A DNA stretch of 64,000 nucleotides from RBG-16-57-9 sp964529745 (GCA_964529745.1 CAZGZR010000004.1:1-64000), one strand, 5' to 3'. Counted from the stretch's first letter, positions 1 to 7,566 are shown. Numbers and translations are program-made. The notes: generated by a model not told the origin, from the sequence alone.

Positions 1-50
<50 letters not shown>

Positions 51-120
51 CCTATTTCGTCAATCAGCCCCCCGGGTTCAAATTCCAATACTTTCTTTAA
101 CCTTCTGCTCCACCCTTTTA

Positions 121-306
121 GTGATAGGTATGGCTTACCCCAATAACCAGGTTCACATGCAGATGCTCCATGACCCCCGGTACCTGGAAATGTACATCAA
201 TGACCCCCGGCACAATGTGCGAAGCTTGGCTAGGTACATGAAGCAGATGGATCAGTCCCCGATCCAGGTCCTCGACGCTGTGATGGAGATAATCTCAGGG
301 AAGTAA
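121..306 (+). CDS. Small hypothetical protein
   Basis: A 61-codon frame opens with GTG at 121; ATG at 130 is an equally good start (58 residues). A T-rich stretch around 91-102 could act as a TATA box for a leaderless message. The product is charged, with two similar segments (DPRYLEMYINDPRHNVRSLA) and several methionines. No family is recognised. It lies alone and convergent with the leftward operon that ends at 422. Confidence 0.5.
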   Translation: MIGMAYPNNQVHMQMLHDPRYLEMYINDPRHNVRSLARYMKQMDQSPIQVLDAVMEIISGK

Positions 307-363
307 TATTCTATATTCAATTCTTGAGAAGAAGGGCCCCATAGTGAGGACGTAATTTTGGGA

Positions 364-410
364 CCCGGGGAGGCGTGGCCTCCTTAAGACTCTATTCGGT
401 ATCCGAGTTA
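364..410. other. Convergent intergenic stretch with two short inverted repeats
   Basis: Between the 61-codon gene and the end of the leftward operon are a GGAGGC/GCCTCC hairpin (about 370-384) and an ACTC/GAGT pair (about 389-407). They could help 3'-end formation on either strand. No T-run strong enough to call a terminator with confidence is present. Confidence 0.3.
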
Positions 411-421
411 TAAGCCTGTTG

Positions 422-748
422 TTAAAGGCGCCTGTATGCAGGTATGGCGGTTCTGACTAGCCTTTTCAGCAGGGGTAACCCGTTCTGGTTTATCTTGGCG
501 GCCACCACTCTCTTGTGCTGGCCTGTCCTCTCCACAATGAGGTCTAGCAGGGTTCCCTTCTGTACGTCTGTGAGCTCCCCGAGGTCCACCTTGTAGATCC
601 AGACTTTCCCCGGGACTCCCTGTAGCTTCTCCCAGGTCGGGTATATGCTCTTCACGGGTACGCTGCTGTCAGGGAAGACGGCGCCGTACTTCACTATGCC
701 CTCCGCGTTCAGGTAGGCGGTTCCTCTATAGTCAGGTCTGCTAATCAT
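422..748 (-). CDS. Hypothetical protein, last gene of leftward operon
   Basis: 108 residues. The start overlaps the end of the upstream cysteine-protein gene by 8 bases, so the two are translationally coupled. The sequence is mixed alpha/beta, with a basic C-terminus (RLVRTAIPAYRRL). I recognise no family. It is the promoter-distal gene of the operon that starts near 3498. Confidence 0.65.
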   Translation of the reverse strand: MISRPDYRGTAYLNAEGIVKYGAVFPDSSVPVKSIYPTWEKLQGVPGKVWIYKVDLGELTDVQKGTLLDLIVERTGQHKRVVAAKINQNGLPLLKRLVRTAIPAYRRL

Positions 749-1022
749 CTTCTGTCTTCTCCTCTACCCACACGAAGCTATACGAGCACCGGGGTAAAGC
801 CACTATGTCTATGGGCTCCGTCGGGAAGTCCCTGCATTCCTGGGGGCGTTTCTCGTAGATCAGGCATTCCCCCGTCTCTGGGTTAAAGTGCCGGCAGTCC
901 CCGTTATTCACAACCTTGAAGAACATGTTTGCCTCTACGTAGGCTCTGACTCGAACCGGCAGGGTCTCAGGGCGGCAGCAGTCGCCGCAGCCGCAACACG
1001 CCCCTTCACGCACCCACGGCAC
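741..1022 (-). CDS. YkgJ-type cysteine-cluster protein (UPF0153-like)
   Basis: 93 residues from GTG at 1022, preceded by GAGGGG at good spacing and 2 bases after the previous stop. A longer upstream extension in this frame overlaps the previous gene and is unlikely. The N-terminal cluster CCGCGDCC and the later GDCRHF..TGECLIYEKRPQECRDFP match the YkgJ family (PF03692), thought to bind iron-sulfur or zinc. Its biochemical role is unknown. A second protein of this family lies at 48.7 kb. Confidence 0.75.
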   Translation of the reverse strand: MPWVREGACCGCGDCCRPETLPVRVRAYVEANMFFKVVNNGDCRHFNPETGECLIYEKRPQECRDFPTEPIDIVALPRCSYSFVWVEEKTEDD

Positions 1023-1024
1023 AG

Positions 1025-1393
1025 CTACCCCTCTATTACTCCATGGATCTCTACAAGCCTGAGCTTCCCCACTACCTGCTGTTTCATGTATATCTGGTCC
1101 GGGTCGTCCCAGATGTCCCACATCTCGTTCTCTGTGCCCTGCGCGATTACGCCAGCTTCGTCGAGGATCGCCCATCTCTGGGGCTCGTTTAAGAGGAGTA
1201 TTTCTTTCAATTTCTTCCTGCCGTGATCCATGACGCAGTGTTCACAGTAGAGGTCGCTGTAGTCATGGTCGGCGCAGAGCGAGTTAGCGCCTCTGCCTGA
1301 GAGGTTACAATAGAGCTCCGTTAGGGGGTATTCTCGGCCACACTCCGCACATCGAGCATATATTTCACGTATTGCCTGCTCTTCTGGAATCAT
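1025..1393 (-). CDS. Zinc-ribbon hypothetical protein
   Basis: 122 residues, overlapping the previous gene by 4 bases (ATGA). Cysteine/histidine pairs in the first 55 residues (CAEC, LYC, LCADHD, YCEHC, DHG) suggest one or two structural zinc sites. The remainder is a helical/beta tail without recognised motifs. It sits in an operon of small metal-binding proteins, a common arrangement for early virus genes, but the function is not known. Confidence 0.65.
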   Translation of the reverse strand: MIPEEQAIREIYARCAECGREYPLTELYCNLSGRGANSLCADHDYSDLYCEHCVMDHGRKKLKEILLLNEPQRWAILDEAGVIAQGTENEMWDIWDDPDQIYMKQQVVGKLRLVEIHGVIEG

Positions 1394-1578
1394 TCAGCAC
1401 CGTCTCTCTCCTCGAAGAGGCCGCGATCAGGGTTGCTAGAACACGTACCGCAGACGTTGGGGTATTTCGCTCTCACAGACGCCGTGCAGTGAACATAGCC
1501 CCTGCCACTGTGCTTACATTCCTTGGGCCGGGGATCTCTGTCCGAGTACGGGAACGGCGACGGCTCCTTACCCTTCAC
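1390..1578 (-). CDS. Small Cys/His-rich protein
   Basis: 62 residues, coupled to its neighbours by 4-base overlaps on both sides. Cys and His pairs (ECKHSGRGYVHC and CGTC) could hold one zinc ion. Pro and Arg are abundant. No family is recognised. Confidence 0.55.
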   Translation of the reverse strand: MKGKEPSPFPYSDRDPRPKECKHSGRGYVHCTASVRAKYPNVCGTCSSNPDRGLFEERDGAE

Positions 1579-1976
1579 GACGTCTCACCTGTTACCTGTC
1601 TGAGTGTTTCAAGCCTCACGAAGTTAGCTAGAAACCCGACGTCCTTGAGCACCAAATCTGTGAACTTGACCGCTACCGTGAGTTGAGCCGGGGACATGTT
1701 CACGGGATCCATGTCGAAGTACAGGGCCTGCTTTCTGGTTTTTCCTATCTGTAGCATCGTCTTTGTCAATGATTTGATGTACCTTTTTATCGGGTCTTCC
1801 TCTAACTCCTCATTGATGTACAGTTTTATTATGCCGCTTATTGTATCAGATAGGTCTAGACACTCATCGGAGGTTACATTCATCTTCACTAACTCCTCGG
1901 TACAGAAAGGCGAGTAGTTTTCCTTGAAACACCTTGCAGCGTTCTCCAGCAACTCGGTTCTTCTTTCAGCGCTCAT
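1575..1976 (-). CDS. Hypothetical helical protein
   Basis: 133 residues, mostly predicted helix, with conserved-looking charged surfaces (RTELLENAARCFKENYSPF near the N-terminus). It lies 2 bases from the preceding gene and overlaps the following one by 4 bases. No motif is recognised; by position it belongs to the operator-controlled small-protein operon. Confidence 0.65.
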   Translation of the reverse strand: MSAERRTELLENAARCFKENYSPFCTEELVKMNVTSDECLDLSDTISGIIKLYINEELEEDPIKRYIKSLTKTMLQIGKTRKQALYFDMDPVNMSPAQLTVAVKFTDLVLKDVGFLANFVRLETLRQVTGETS

Positions 1977-1978
1977 AA

Positions 1979-2263
1979 TTATTCAGTCTCCTCATATCTC
2001 TCTATTTTAATGATCGCCCAATTCAAACAAGGCGTGTTTTCTGTCGGTAATTTACGGATAATCGGTTCACCTTTTAACTGTTCACCCGATTGGTTGTATA
2101 CGCTAATTTTGATTTTCACTTCACTAAGGGCTGTTTTGTATTTATCGACTTCTTTCAATGCCCTATGTAGCGGACAATCTAGCTCACAGTCGTCGGGATC
2201 ACATACCATCTGATCCCCGTTTCTATCGGTTTCCCCCTCAACCATACACAGGTACTCCATCAT
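1979..2263 (-). CDS. Small Cys-rich hypothetical protein
   Basis: 94 residues. Cysteines are clustered in the first 31 residues (C6, MVCDPDDCELDCPLH), a plausible metal site, followed by a helical segment (ALKEVDKYKTALSEVKIKI). Start ATG 2263 overlaps the stop of the upstream membrane-protein gene by 4 bases. Base composition is AT-richer than in the next genes downstream. Confidence 0.6.
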   Translation of the reverse strand: MMEYLCMVEGETDRNGDQMVCDPDDCELDCPLHRALKEVDKYKTALSEVKIKISVYNQSGEQLKGEPIIRKLPTENTPCLNWAIIKIERYEETE

Positions 2264-2466
2264 TTTTTCCTTCCTTTGTGTTTCTTTAACGATTCAGCGA
2301 CAAAATAATCAACTCCCTCTCTTGGTGCATGTTTCAGATACTCTGCATGATCTCTATCCAACATTCTTTGAGTTCTGTACCCAATATAGAAACTATGTAA
2401 CGCTTTTAATCCAAGCAATAAATAAGACCCTATACCAATATTAACAAGTAAGTTCAGGAGATTCAT
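2260..2466 (-). CDS. Small single-pass membrane protein
   Basis: 68 residues with a hydrophobic N-terminal segment (residues about 3-27, rich in Leu, Ile, Gly) and a basic, charged C-terminal tail ending in KKHKGRKK, so the tail is probably cytoplasmic. Coupled by ATGA overlaps on both sides. No family is recognised. Confidence 0.6.
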   Translation of the reverse strand: MNLLNLLVNIGIGSYLLLGLKALHSFYIGYRTQRMLDRDHAEYLKHAPREGVDYFVAESLKKHKGRKK

Positions 2467-2633
2467 TTTTTCCCTCCTTTATCTGAGGCTACGGATGTTT
2501 TGTACGGTCTAATGTAGCCTTCTTCTTCTGCACATTGTTTACAGAAATACTTGACCTCCTCATCACTACCCTCCGCAGGTAGACCAATGACGATAATTTC
2601 TTTTACTTCGCCACACTTACTACAGATATTCAT
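2463..2633 (-). CDS. Small zinc-ribbon protein (56 aa)
   Basis: 56 residues with two CxxC knuckles (CSKC at residues 4-7 and CKQC at 31-34), the layout of a zinc ribbon. ATG at 2633 overlaps the TGA of the upstream small gene, and its own TGA overlaps the ATG at 2466, so it is embedded in the operon. Confidence 0.6.
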   Translation of the reverse strand: MNICSKCGEVKEIIVIGLPAEGSDEEVKYFCKQCAEEEGYIRPYKTSVASDKGGKK

Positions 2634-2761
2634 GGTTCCGATCTCCTAAGTTCTTTAGAGTCTAAGGGGCATTCGATGTCTAACGCCTCTAAGCAGATCT
2701 CCCGCTTACATTCTCTGCACATGATGTCTCTCTCAGCATGTTCCTCCAGGTAATAATCCAT
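2630..2761 (-). CDS. Small Cys-rich protein (43 aa)
   Basis: 43 residues, with cysteines MCREC and later C23 and C31, suggesting a single metal site. The start lies 3 bases after the previous stop (2765) and the TGA overlaps the next ATG. It is acidic at both ends. Called on operon continuity and the CxxC motif. Confidence 0.55.
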   Translation of the reverse strand: MDYYLEEHAERDIMCRECKREICLEALDIECPLDSKELRRSEP

Positions 2762-2764
2762 TTC

Positions 2765-3076
2765 TCACCCTCCCTGAGGCCCTACGGACTTGTAGAGCTC
2801 CATGGGCCGCCCGTACTTCTTGAGCCACACCACCATAGGTTTCTTGGTGCTCTCCAGCATCTTCTCGAGGCGAGCTCGTACCTCTTTCTCCGAGCCGTAG
2901 AACCGGGCCAGAGGGTTGAACCATATCGTCCAGTACCTGCTATCCCCCAGAGGGTGCCTCTTCTTCAGGATCAGGAACGCCGGCTTCTCCGCTATTGGCT
3001 TTCCTTCCCACTGGAGATAGTAGGCCTCGTCCGCCTCCCCAGCGAGAATATCCAGCGCGAGTTCTAACCTACTCAT
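2765..3076 (-). CDS. Hypothetical protein
   Basis: 103 residues, overlapping the upstream gene by 4 bases. It is rich in aromatic residues (YYLQWEGKPI, RYWTIWFNPLARFYG) with a helical, basic middle part. No family is recognised. Second gene of the operator-controlled operon. Confidence 0.65.
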   Translation of the reverse strand: MSRLELALDILAGEADEAYYLQWEGKPIAEKPAFLILKKRHPLGDSRYWTIWFNPLARFYGSEKEVRARLEKMLESTKKPMVVWLKKYGRPMELYKSVGPQGG

Positions 3077-3498
3077 CTCATGTACCTTTCTAACGCTTTA
3101 CGATCCTTAATCCAGCCTGTATGTCCAGCGCTCCATCTATATAGCCTATAAAGGTTCTCTACCTCGAGTCGGATCATATCTTCGGGCAGCAGCCTCATGA
3201 TCTCCTCGCGCCGGTACTCCTCGTCATGGAGGATGCGGTCAAGGTACGGGGTGTAGTAGTCGCCATCTTCTTCGAGCCCTGGCCACCCCATAAATACACC
3301 CTGTACGGACCTGGGGCGCCCTGTAGCCATCAGCTTCTCTGCTAGGTACCGTCGAACCTCTGGGTGAGTGGGGAACCTGATCCTCTTTGTGTCGTCCTCG
3401 AGCAGTTGGCTCTTATCGTTCAGGAACTTGTAAAACCCGACTGTTGAGGGAAACCTGCCTTTGAACCTCTTCTCTAGGGTTCTTCCCGTGACAATCAA
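3073..3498 (-). CDS. Hypothetical protein, first gene of operator-controlled operon
   Basis: 141 residues from a TTG start at 3498, preceded by GGAGG seven bases upstream. The N-terminus (residues about 1-50) is basic and could bind nucleic acid; the rest is helical and rich in Arg, Glu and Tyr. The promoter contains the shared palindrome at 3520-3534 immediately after an AT-rich TATA-like stretch. Ten or more small genes follow head-to-tail. The function is unknown. Confidence 0.65.
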   Translation of the reverse strand: MIVTGRTLEKRFKGRFPSTVGFYKFLNDKSQLLEDDTKRIRFPTHPEVRRYLAEKLMATGRPRSVQGVFMGWPGLEEDGDYYTPYLDRILHDEEYRREEIMRLLPEDMIRLEVENLYRLYRWSAGHTGWIKDRKALERYMR

Positions 3499-3519
3499 CC
3501 CGTGGCCTCCACATGTGTT

Positions 3520-3534
3520 TATACAAATTGTATA
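3520..3534 (-). promoter_or_regulatory. Operator TATACAANTTGTATA, site 1
   Basis: A perfect 15-bp palindrome, TATACAAATTGTATA. On the minus strand it follows CATAAA, so the operator overlaps the 3' side of a TATA-like box and lies about 20 bases before the TTG start at 3498. The same palindrome recurs at five other leftward promoters in this window. Confidence 0.75.
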
Positions 3535-3589
3535 TTTATGGTTTAGGATTGGGGCTGCAAAACCCTCATAAACCCCTTTTCAGAGTAGT

Positions 3590-3672
3590 ATTTGGCCCCC
3601 GGGAAGGCTAGTGTAGCTCATCCATGGAGTGAGTACCCGTGGCCAAACGGGATAGCACACCCGGGGCCAAAT
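3590..3672 (+). ncRNA. Candidate structured RNA (three-way junction)
   Basis: Arms at 3590-3603 and 3660-3672 pair over 13 bp with one bulged C (ATTTGGCCCC-CGGG against CCCGGGGCCAAAT). Inside are a CTCA/TGAG hairpin (3617-3633) and a CCCGT/ACGGG hairpin with loop GGCCAA (3636-3651). The 83 bases hold no long ORF and precede a 43-codon frame. It could be a small RNA, a leader element or a DNA-level protein site. It is not a tRNA: there is no T-arm consensus. Confidence 0.35.
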
Positions 3673-3688
3673 TATAACGGGGTCTTAC

Positions 3689-3820
3689 ATGGAGGAGCTT
3701 TTCAGAGCCGGTTTCGCTCTCGGGATTAAACTCGGAAAAGAGATCAACCTGACCTCAAACCTTCCAGAAATAGTGAAGACTATACGGGAGGTCCTAGCCG
3801 CGTCCCAGGTACCGGCGTAG
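3689..3820 (+). CDS. Small helical protein (43 aa)
   Basis: ATG at 3689 to TAG at 3818-3820. The product has an amphipathic start (MEELFRAGFALGIKLGKEI) and a helical C-terminus. AAATTATAA at 3669-3677 could be its TATA box. The 3' end overlaps the convergent caspase-like gene by 27 bases. Coding status rests on composition and promoter spacing only. Confidence 0.4.
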   Translation: MEELFRAGFALGIKLGKEINLTSNLPEIVKTIREVLAASQVPA

Positions 3821-4636
3821 CTTGGCCGTCTTCTCCGCTAAGTCCAGGAAGTCGCTTAGAGACCTCATGTAGCACAGCAGCACAGCCCACAGCCCCACCC
3901 CCAGACCTATCATGCCCCACGCAGAGGGTGTAGAATAGTGAAAGAACAGGGCCAGAACCGCTATAGCGAAGGCTATTAGGGTGGTCACCGCTTGGGTCCT
4001 GGTTATCCACCACGCCTTTGTTCCCATGACGTCTAGCGCCGCCTGCCTGAAGCCGCAGCCGCTTTCCTCGGGGGCCTCCCCGTCATAGCAGCGTAGACAG
4101 TCGGTGTCGTTCTGCATACACGAGGCTGCTATGAACCGCCCCTGATCCATGAGCTCCTTCCGCAGCTGCTCCCCCAGATCCTTCGTCTCAGTCAGCGCCT
4201 CACCCCACGTCTTCCCATCCTGGATCACCAGCCTTAACCCGTTGTTGGCGAGCTCCTTAAACGAGTCCAGGGCGTTCGTCGTGAAGCTAAACGGCTTGTT
4301 GTACCCCCAATAGACTCGACCCTGCTTCCAGGCCTCCACCCCTAGCTTTTGGGCGCTTAGGCACGCCATGGTGTAGATCACCGGCGGCGCCTCGTCCACA
4401 TTATCCAGGTCCACAACCTTTTCGCTGCTGCAGCCGTATAGGGCTGTCTCGTTGCCGTGGTTATAGAAGGCCAGCAGGTCCTTACCCTTCCAGGCGTCCA
4501 TTACCTCTTGACGGGTTACAATGCCCCCCTCCAGCTTCACCGGCGGATCGGGGAAAATGCCGGCAGCCTCCAACCCCCACTCGTGGCTGTATACGGTAAC
4601 CTCGTCGAACACCGGTGCAACCAGAAGGACGTCCAT
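3794..4636 (-). CDS. Caspase/gingipain-fold cysteine protease-like membrane protein
   Basis: 280 residues. The N-terminal 150 residues have the pattern of clan CD peptidases: a hydrophobic strand, then FYNHGNE with His60-Gly61, then IYTMACLSAQ with Cys92, the usual His-Gly and Ala-Cys-x-Ser catalytic pair. Two hydrophobic segments follow at about 213-232 and 239-257, with a basic C-terminal tail, so the protease domain would be anchored to the membrane. Cys173, 180, 183 and 194 could form a metal site or disulfides. Two small genes directly upstream (4638 and 4864) form an operon with it. The assignment rests on the catalytic motifs; substrate unknown. Confidence 0.6.
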   Translation of the reverse strand: MDVLLVAPVFDEVTVYSHEWGLEAAGIFPDPPVKLEGGIVTRQEVMDAWKGKDLLAFYNHGNETALYGCSSEKVVDLDNVDEAPPVIYTMACLSAQKLGVEAWKQGRVYWGYNKPFSFTTNALDSFKELANNGLRLVIQDGKTWGEALTETKDLGEQLRKELMDQGRFIAASCMQNDTDCLRCYDGEAPEESGCGFRQAALDVMGTKAWWITRTQAVTTLIAFAIAVLALFFHYSTPSAWGMIGLGVGLWAVLLCYMRSLSDFLDLAEKTAKLRRYLGRG

Positions 4637-4637
4637 G

Positions 4638-4874
4638 CTACTTTCTTCCGTTGACCTGTTCCAGTACCTTCCGTCTAAGCTTAGGGTCCCGCTGAAGACT
4701 AAGCATAAACGGCGCTACGACGCCGGACTCTATGGCCGGCGGTATGTTGTCATGCTCAAGACTGTCCCGGAGCTCCTTGAACGTCATGGACACCATGCCG
4801 GAGATCACCTTCTCGTCTGGGCAGGCCTCCGCCTCCATCTTGAGAGCCGCTATAGCCAGCTGTCTAGTGTTCAT
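4638..4874 (-). CDS. Small helical protein of the caspase-like operon
   Basis: 78 residues, 1 base from the caspase-like gene and overlapping the upstream membrane-protein gene by 11 bases. Mostly helix, mixed charge, basic end (RRKVLEQVNGRK). No family recognised. Tight linkage suggests a partner or regulator of the caspase-like protein. Confidence 0.6.
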   Translation of the reverse strand: MNTRQLAIAALKMEAEACPDEKVISGMVSMTFKELRDSLEHDNIPPAIESGVVAPFMLSLQRDPKLRRKVLEQVNGRK

Positions 4875-5103
4875 CCGGTTTACCCTCGTTTTCCGCTATT
4901 TCAACGATTCTCTGAACCGCCGCCTGCGTAGCCTGTCTCTCCACCAGGAGAGTGTACGCCACAACCAGGACGAGCCCCAAGACTATGAGGACCACGCCCT
5001 CAGGAAGAATAAGGCCCTGCTGTACGAAGTCCAGCCCCAAGTAGATCAGGGCTACACCGACGGACAACAGAGCGCTTTTCCCCGCTTGATCAAGTGAAAC
5101 CAT
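4864..5103 (-). CDS. Small two-helix membrane protein
   Basis: 79 residues from ATG 5103; an upstream in-frame start at 5145 would cover the promoter. Two hydrophobic helices (about residues 8-27 and 35-53) are separated by a short loop, followed by a charged cytosolic-type tail. The minus-strand box TTTTAAAT at about 5128-5135 lies 25-30 bases upstream, fitting a leaderless transcript. It opens the three-gene operon that includes the caspase-like protein. Confidence 0.6.
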   Translation of the reverse strand: MVSLDQAGKSALLSVGVALIYLGLDFVQQGLILPEGVVLIVLGLVLVVAYTLLVERQATQAAVQRIVEIAENEGKPDEH

Positions 5104-5185
5104 ACCATATACACAGGGTTCTCCCGATTTAAAATAACCCTCCACCAGTAGTAATATACTGGACGACCCTAACTATAATCTCGAG

Positions 5186-5737
5186 ATGTCTGAAACCAGC
5201 TCAACCCTAGAGTACCTACCTCTAGTAGCTTCGGCGCCCCTAAGGAGCATAGGAAGTGCCCTGGACCCCTCGCTAGCTCAAGGACTCGAGGACCAGTTAG
5301 TGGCTACCGTCGAGCAGAGAGGCCGCAAGTTCAGCAAGCTCGAGGTGCTGTACAGTCCCCTGGCGCCGCCGGCGTTGGCTTGGAGGTACGAGTGTCAGAC
5401 GTGCCGGTTCTGGCAGGATCCCAACAAGTGCAGCATAGTCGGGGTCGACGATGTGGACACATACGGGCCTCTCTTCGGCGGAGAAGCCGTAGGGCCCCGT
5501 CACTGGTGCGCCCTCTGGCTTAGCCCTGAGGCTGTGCCTCCTCTTCATTGGCTCCACAGCCAGATTGACCCCCGGGTCATAGACAGCTACCGGACCGCCG
5601 CCGTGGCGACGGGCAGTGACGGGCTCCCCGCTCGAGGCGCAGGGAGAAGGACGGGCACCGCTAAGGAGCCTACGGGTCCCCTGGGGCGGCTATCCGAGGA
5701 GGCCCGCCGGATAAGGCACATGCTTTTAGCCAAGTAG
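5186..5737 (+). CDS. Four-cysteine protein with GTAKEPTGPLGRLSEE tail
   Basis: 183 residues. Cys70, Cys73, Cys82 and Cys108 sit in aromatic surroundings (YECQTCRFW, RHWCALW) and could hold an Fe-S cluster or zinc. Residues 157-177 carry a peptide (GTAKEPTGPLGRLSEE) that is nearly identical in another protein of this window, at 30994-31449, although the codons differ. The C-rich codon choice resembles the candidate structural genes. No family recognised. Confidence 0.6.
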   Translation: MSETSSTLEYLPLVASAPLRSIGSALDPSLAQGLEDQLVATVEQRGRKFSKLEVLYSPLAPPALAWRYECQTCRFWQDPNKCSIVGVDDVDTYGPLFGGEAVGPRHWCALWLSPEAVPPLHWLHSQIDPRVIDSYRTAAVATGSDGLPARGAGRRTGTAKEPTGPLGRLSEEARRIRHMLLAK

Positions 5738-6306
5738 GTCTAGGGTATACTGTAGCTCTTCGTGTGCTATGCCCCCATTTAGACTCGAGGAGCTACCTGT
5801 CTCCAACTATGTTGAACATATATTTCAACAATAATGATCACAATAGTAACCAATGTACACATTAATTCTCATGTAAACTATCGTTTTAATTGTAATATTT
5901 GTAATATTTGTCATCTATCGTATACATAAGTTCTAATGTAAATTATCGTTTTAATTATAAAATTTTGTTACCTATCATACATTGATGTACACCTAAATTC
6001 TCACAAATGCGTATTAATATGAATAAATGTGCATCTTAATCGTACAACTAAATTAGATGTGTTAATCATAAAAATTATATCCTGTCAAGAAAAAGAAGGT
6101 ATTACAGACTCGCGCCTCCGGCAAGGCCCATCTACGGGTGGGGTTCCTGTCAAAATAGTCGAGCTAACGCGTGAAGCTGCTGACGAGCAGTGAAGGACGA
6201 TAGGTGAGTCGGGTGTGCCCCTGCAAATAGTGACGTGGGGACCGAGGGAGGCCGGACCCGATAAACCGCCTCACACTATATGTTATACATACCTCTTATG
6301 TTTCTA
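5738..6306. other. 569-bp non-coding region: AT-rich repeats then GC-rich structured stretch
   Basis: No ORF of note. 5800-6090 is very AT-rich and holds imperfect direct repeats. 6100-6290 is GC-rich with short hairpins, for example CTGCT/AGCAG with a 4-base loop GACG near 6177-6191. This contrast suggests a regulatory or replication region, or a small RNA. I recognise no known RNA family in it. Confidence 0.5.
5853..6003. repeat. AT-rich imperfect direct repeats
   Basis: A 30-bp unit at 5866-5895 recurs at 5931-5960 with 27 of 30 bases identical (core ATCGTTTTAATT). A second unit, ATGTACACATTAATTCTCA at 5853-5871, recurs at 5985-6003 with 17 of 19 matches. Spacings are 65 and 132 bp. They may be binding sites of a replication or partition protein. 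Confidence 0.5.
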
Positions 6307-7566
6307 TTATGCTGGTGGAGTGAAGTGAGTTATTGCGCCGGTTTGTCGGAGTAACGCGATTGTGTTTCCCGAACCCATCAGCGTCGTTACAACTATTTGT
6401 TGTCCTGCATAGTTATAGACTCCTAAATCTAAGCCCCGGTCTTGGGTTGGAGCTCCTTGATCGTCATATGTATATACGTCGTCGAAGAGCCAGTGTGTCT
6501 GGTTCGCGCTTTGGTTGCCAACGGATATGCCGTCATAACCGCCGTTAGATTGGTCGTTGTTGAACACGGAGGGACCTATAAGTTTAAGGTACTTTATCCC
6601 GTAGGCTAGTAGGATTCCATTCAGCTCGTTTTCATGGTAGCTGCCTCCGATTATCTTCAACTCGCTTATGTTCCAGGCGTCGTCTCTGCCTCTTATGTAT
6701 GCTCCGTTGCTTTGGTTAGAGTATCCCTCACAGTCTTCCATGCAGAGGCGTCTACCACCCATCTGGGCTCTATACCCGTTTTGAATGTTCTCATAGGCTT
6801 TACATCGGATCAGGGTTACATCGGTCCAGTAGTAATCCAGGGCTACGCCTGTACCGCCTTCGATGTTCCAGCCGTCTTCAGTGTTTTCGTGGGATTCACA
6901 GCCGATAAACTCTACGTTATGGATAATGCCGTTGTTGAAGCCCTTTCTACCGTTACTCCATGACTCGCAGTTTATTACGCAGACATCTTCACACGGAGTT
7001 GCGGGTAGACTTCCCTCAAAATAGATGCCGTCTTGGCCGTTCGAGTAGGTTCTACAGTTCTCGAGATAGACACCTAACCCCTTGAGGTATATTCCCTTTC
7101 CATTGAAATCGTGTGCAGCTACATCTTTTATCGTGATATCTTCTCGTCGGGTTCCGTCCGTCGCTACGCCACACCACAGGTCTGTATTATAAATAGCTTT
7201 ATTCCCGTTTAACATGCCCCCTAAAAAGGTAACCTTGTCCCCCGTTATGATAAACATGTGGTGATTCCCACCAAGGTCAACCTCCGCGTTATACAGGTTT
7301 ACGACTACATTATCACCTGTCTCTAGCTGTGCATCTGTGGTAAGTTCTCCGATTAAGACTACCTCTTCCTGCCATGTTCTCCCTGCGGTAAGCTCGCTTA
7401 AGGCCCCCGTCCATGCCGCCGAAAGAGTATCATAGCGTGTCACATCTCCCGTTATACCATTCTTGGTGTAATAGACAGTCGTTCCATCCTCTTCTTCACT
7501 CCAAAGCATACACGATGTAGCTACCTCAGCCACAGCGACCCCTGAGCCTTGAGGCGGAAACGGCAT
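6307..7566 (-). CDS. Right-handed beta-helix (pectin-lyase-like) surface protein
   Basis: 419 residues. From about residue 90 the sequence is a run of short coils with repeating N, G, D and C at turns (for example YSNGQDGIYFEG, NCESWSNGRKGF, YENIQNGYRAQ, YSNQSNGAYIRG), the signature of a parallel beta-helix as in phage tail spikes, pectate lyases and archaeal surface adhesins. The N-terminus MPFPPQGS is shared with the next upstream protein, suggesting a common attachment peptide. No signal peptide is seen. It probably binds or cleaves glycan at a surface; catalytic residues cannot be fixed by eye. Confidence 0.7.
   Translation of the reverse strand: MPFPPQGSGVAVAEVATSCMLWSEEEDGTTVYYTKNGITGDVTRYDTLSAAWTGALSELTAGRTWQEEVVLIGELTTDAQLETGDNVVVNLYNAEVDLGGNHHMFIITGDKVTFLGGMLNGNKAIYNTDLWCGVATDGTRREDITIKDVAAHDFNGKGIYLKGLGVYLENCRTYSNGQDGIYFEGSLPATPCEDVCVINCESWSNGRKGFNNGIIHNVEFIGCESHENTEDGWNIEGGTGVALDYYWTDVTLIRCKAYENIQNGYRAQMGGRRLCMEDCEGYSNQSNGAYIRGRDDAWNISELKIIGGSYHENELNGILLAYGIKYLKLIGPSVFNNDQSNGGYDGISVGNQSANQTHWLFDDVYTYDDQGAPTQDRGLDLGVYNYAGQQIVVTTLMGSGNTIALLRQTGAITHFTPPA

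Noticed and set aside
74..86. GGGTTCAAATTCC looks like a tRNA T-arm
   Set aside because: The flanks do not form acceptor or anticodon stems, and the T-stem pairs poorly; too little sequence lies to the left to judge a truncated tRNA or att site.
1023..1175. Upstream extension of the YkgJ-type gene
   Set aside because: It lies antiparallel in frame over the previous gene and has Arg-rich shadow composition; GTG 1022 has a proper ribosome site.
6100..6290. RNase P or 7S RNA candidate in the GC-rich stretch
   Set aside because: The short hairpins are present but none of the conserved motifs of these RNAs could be found.
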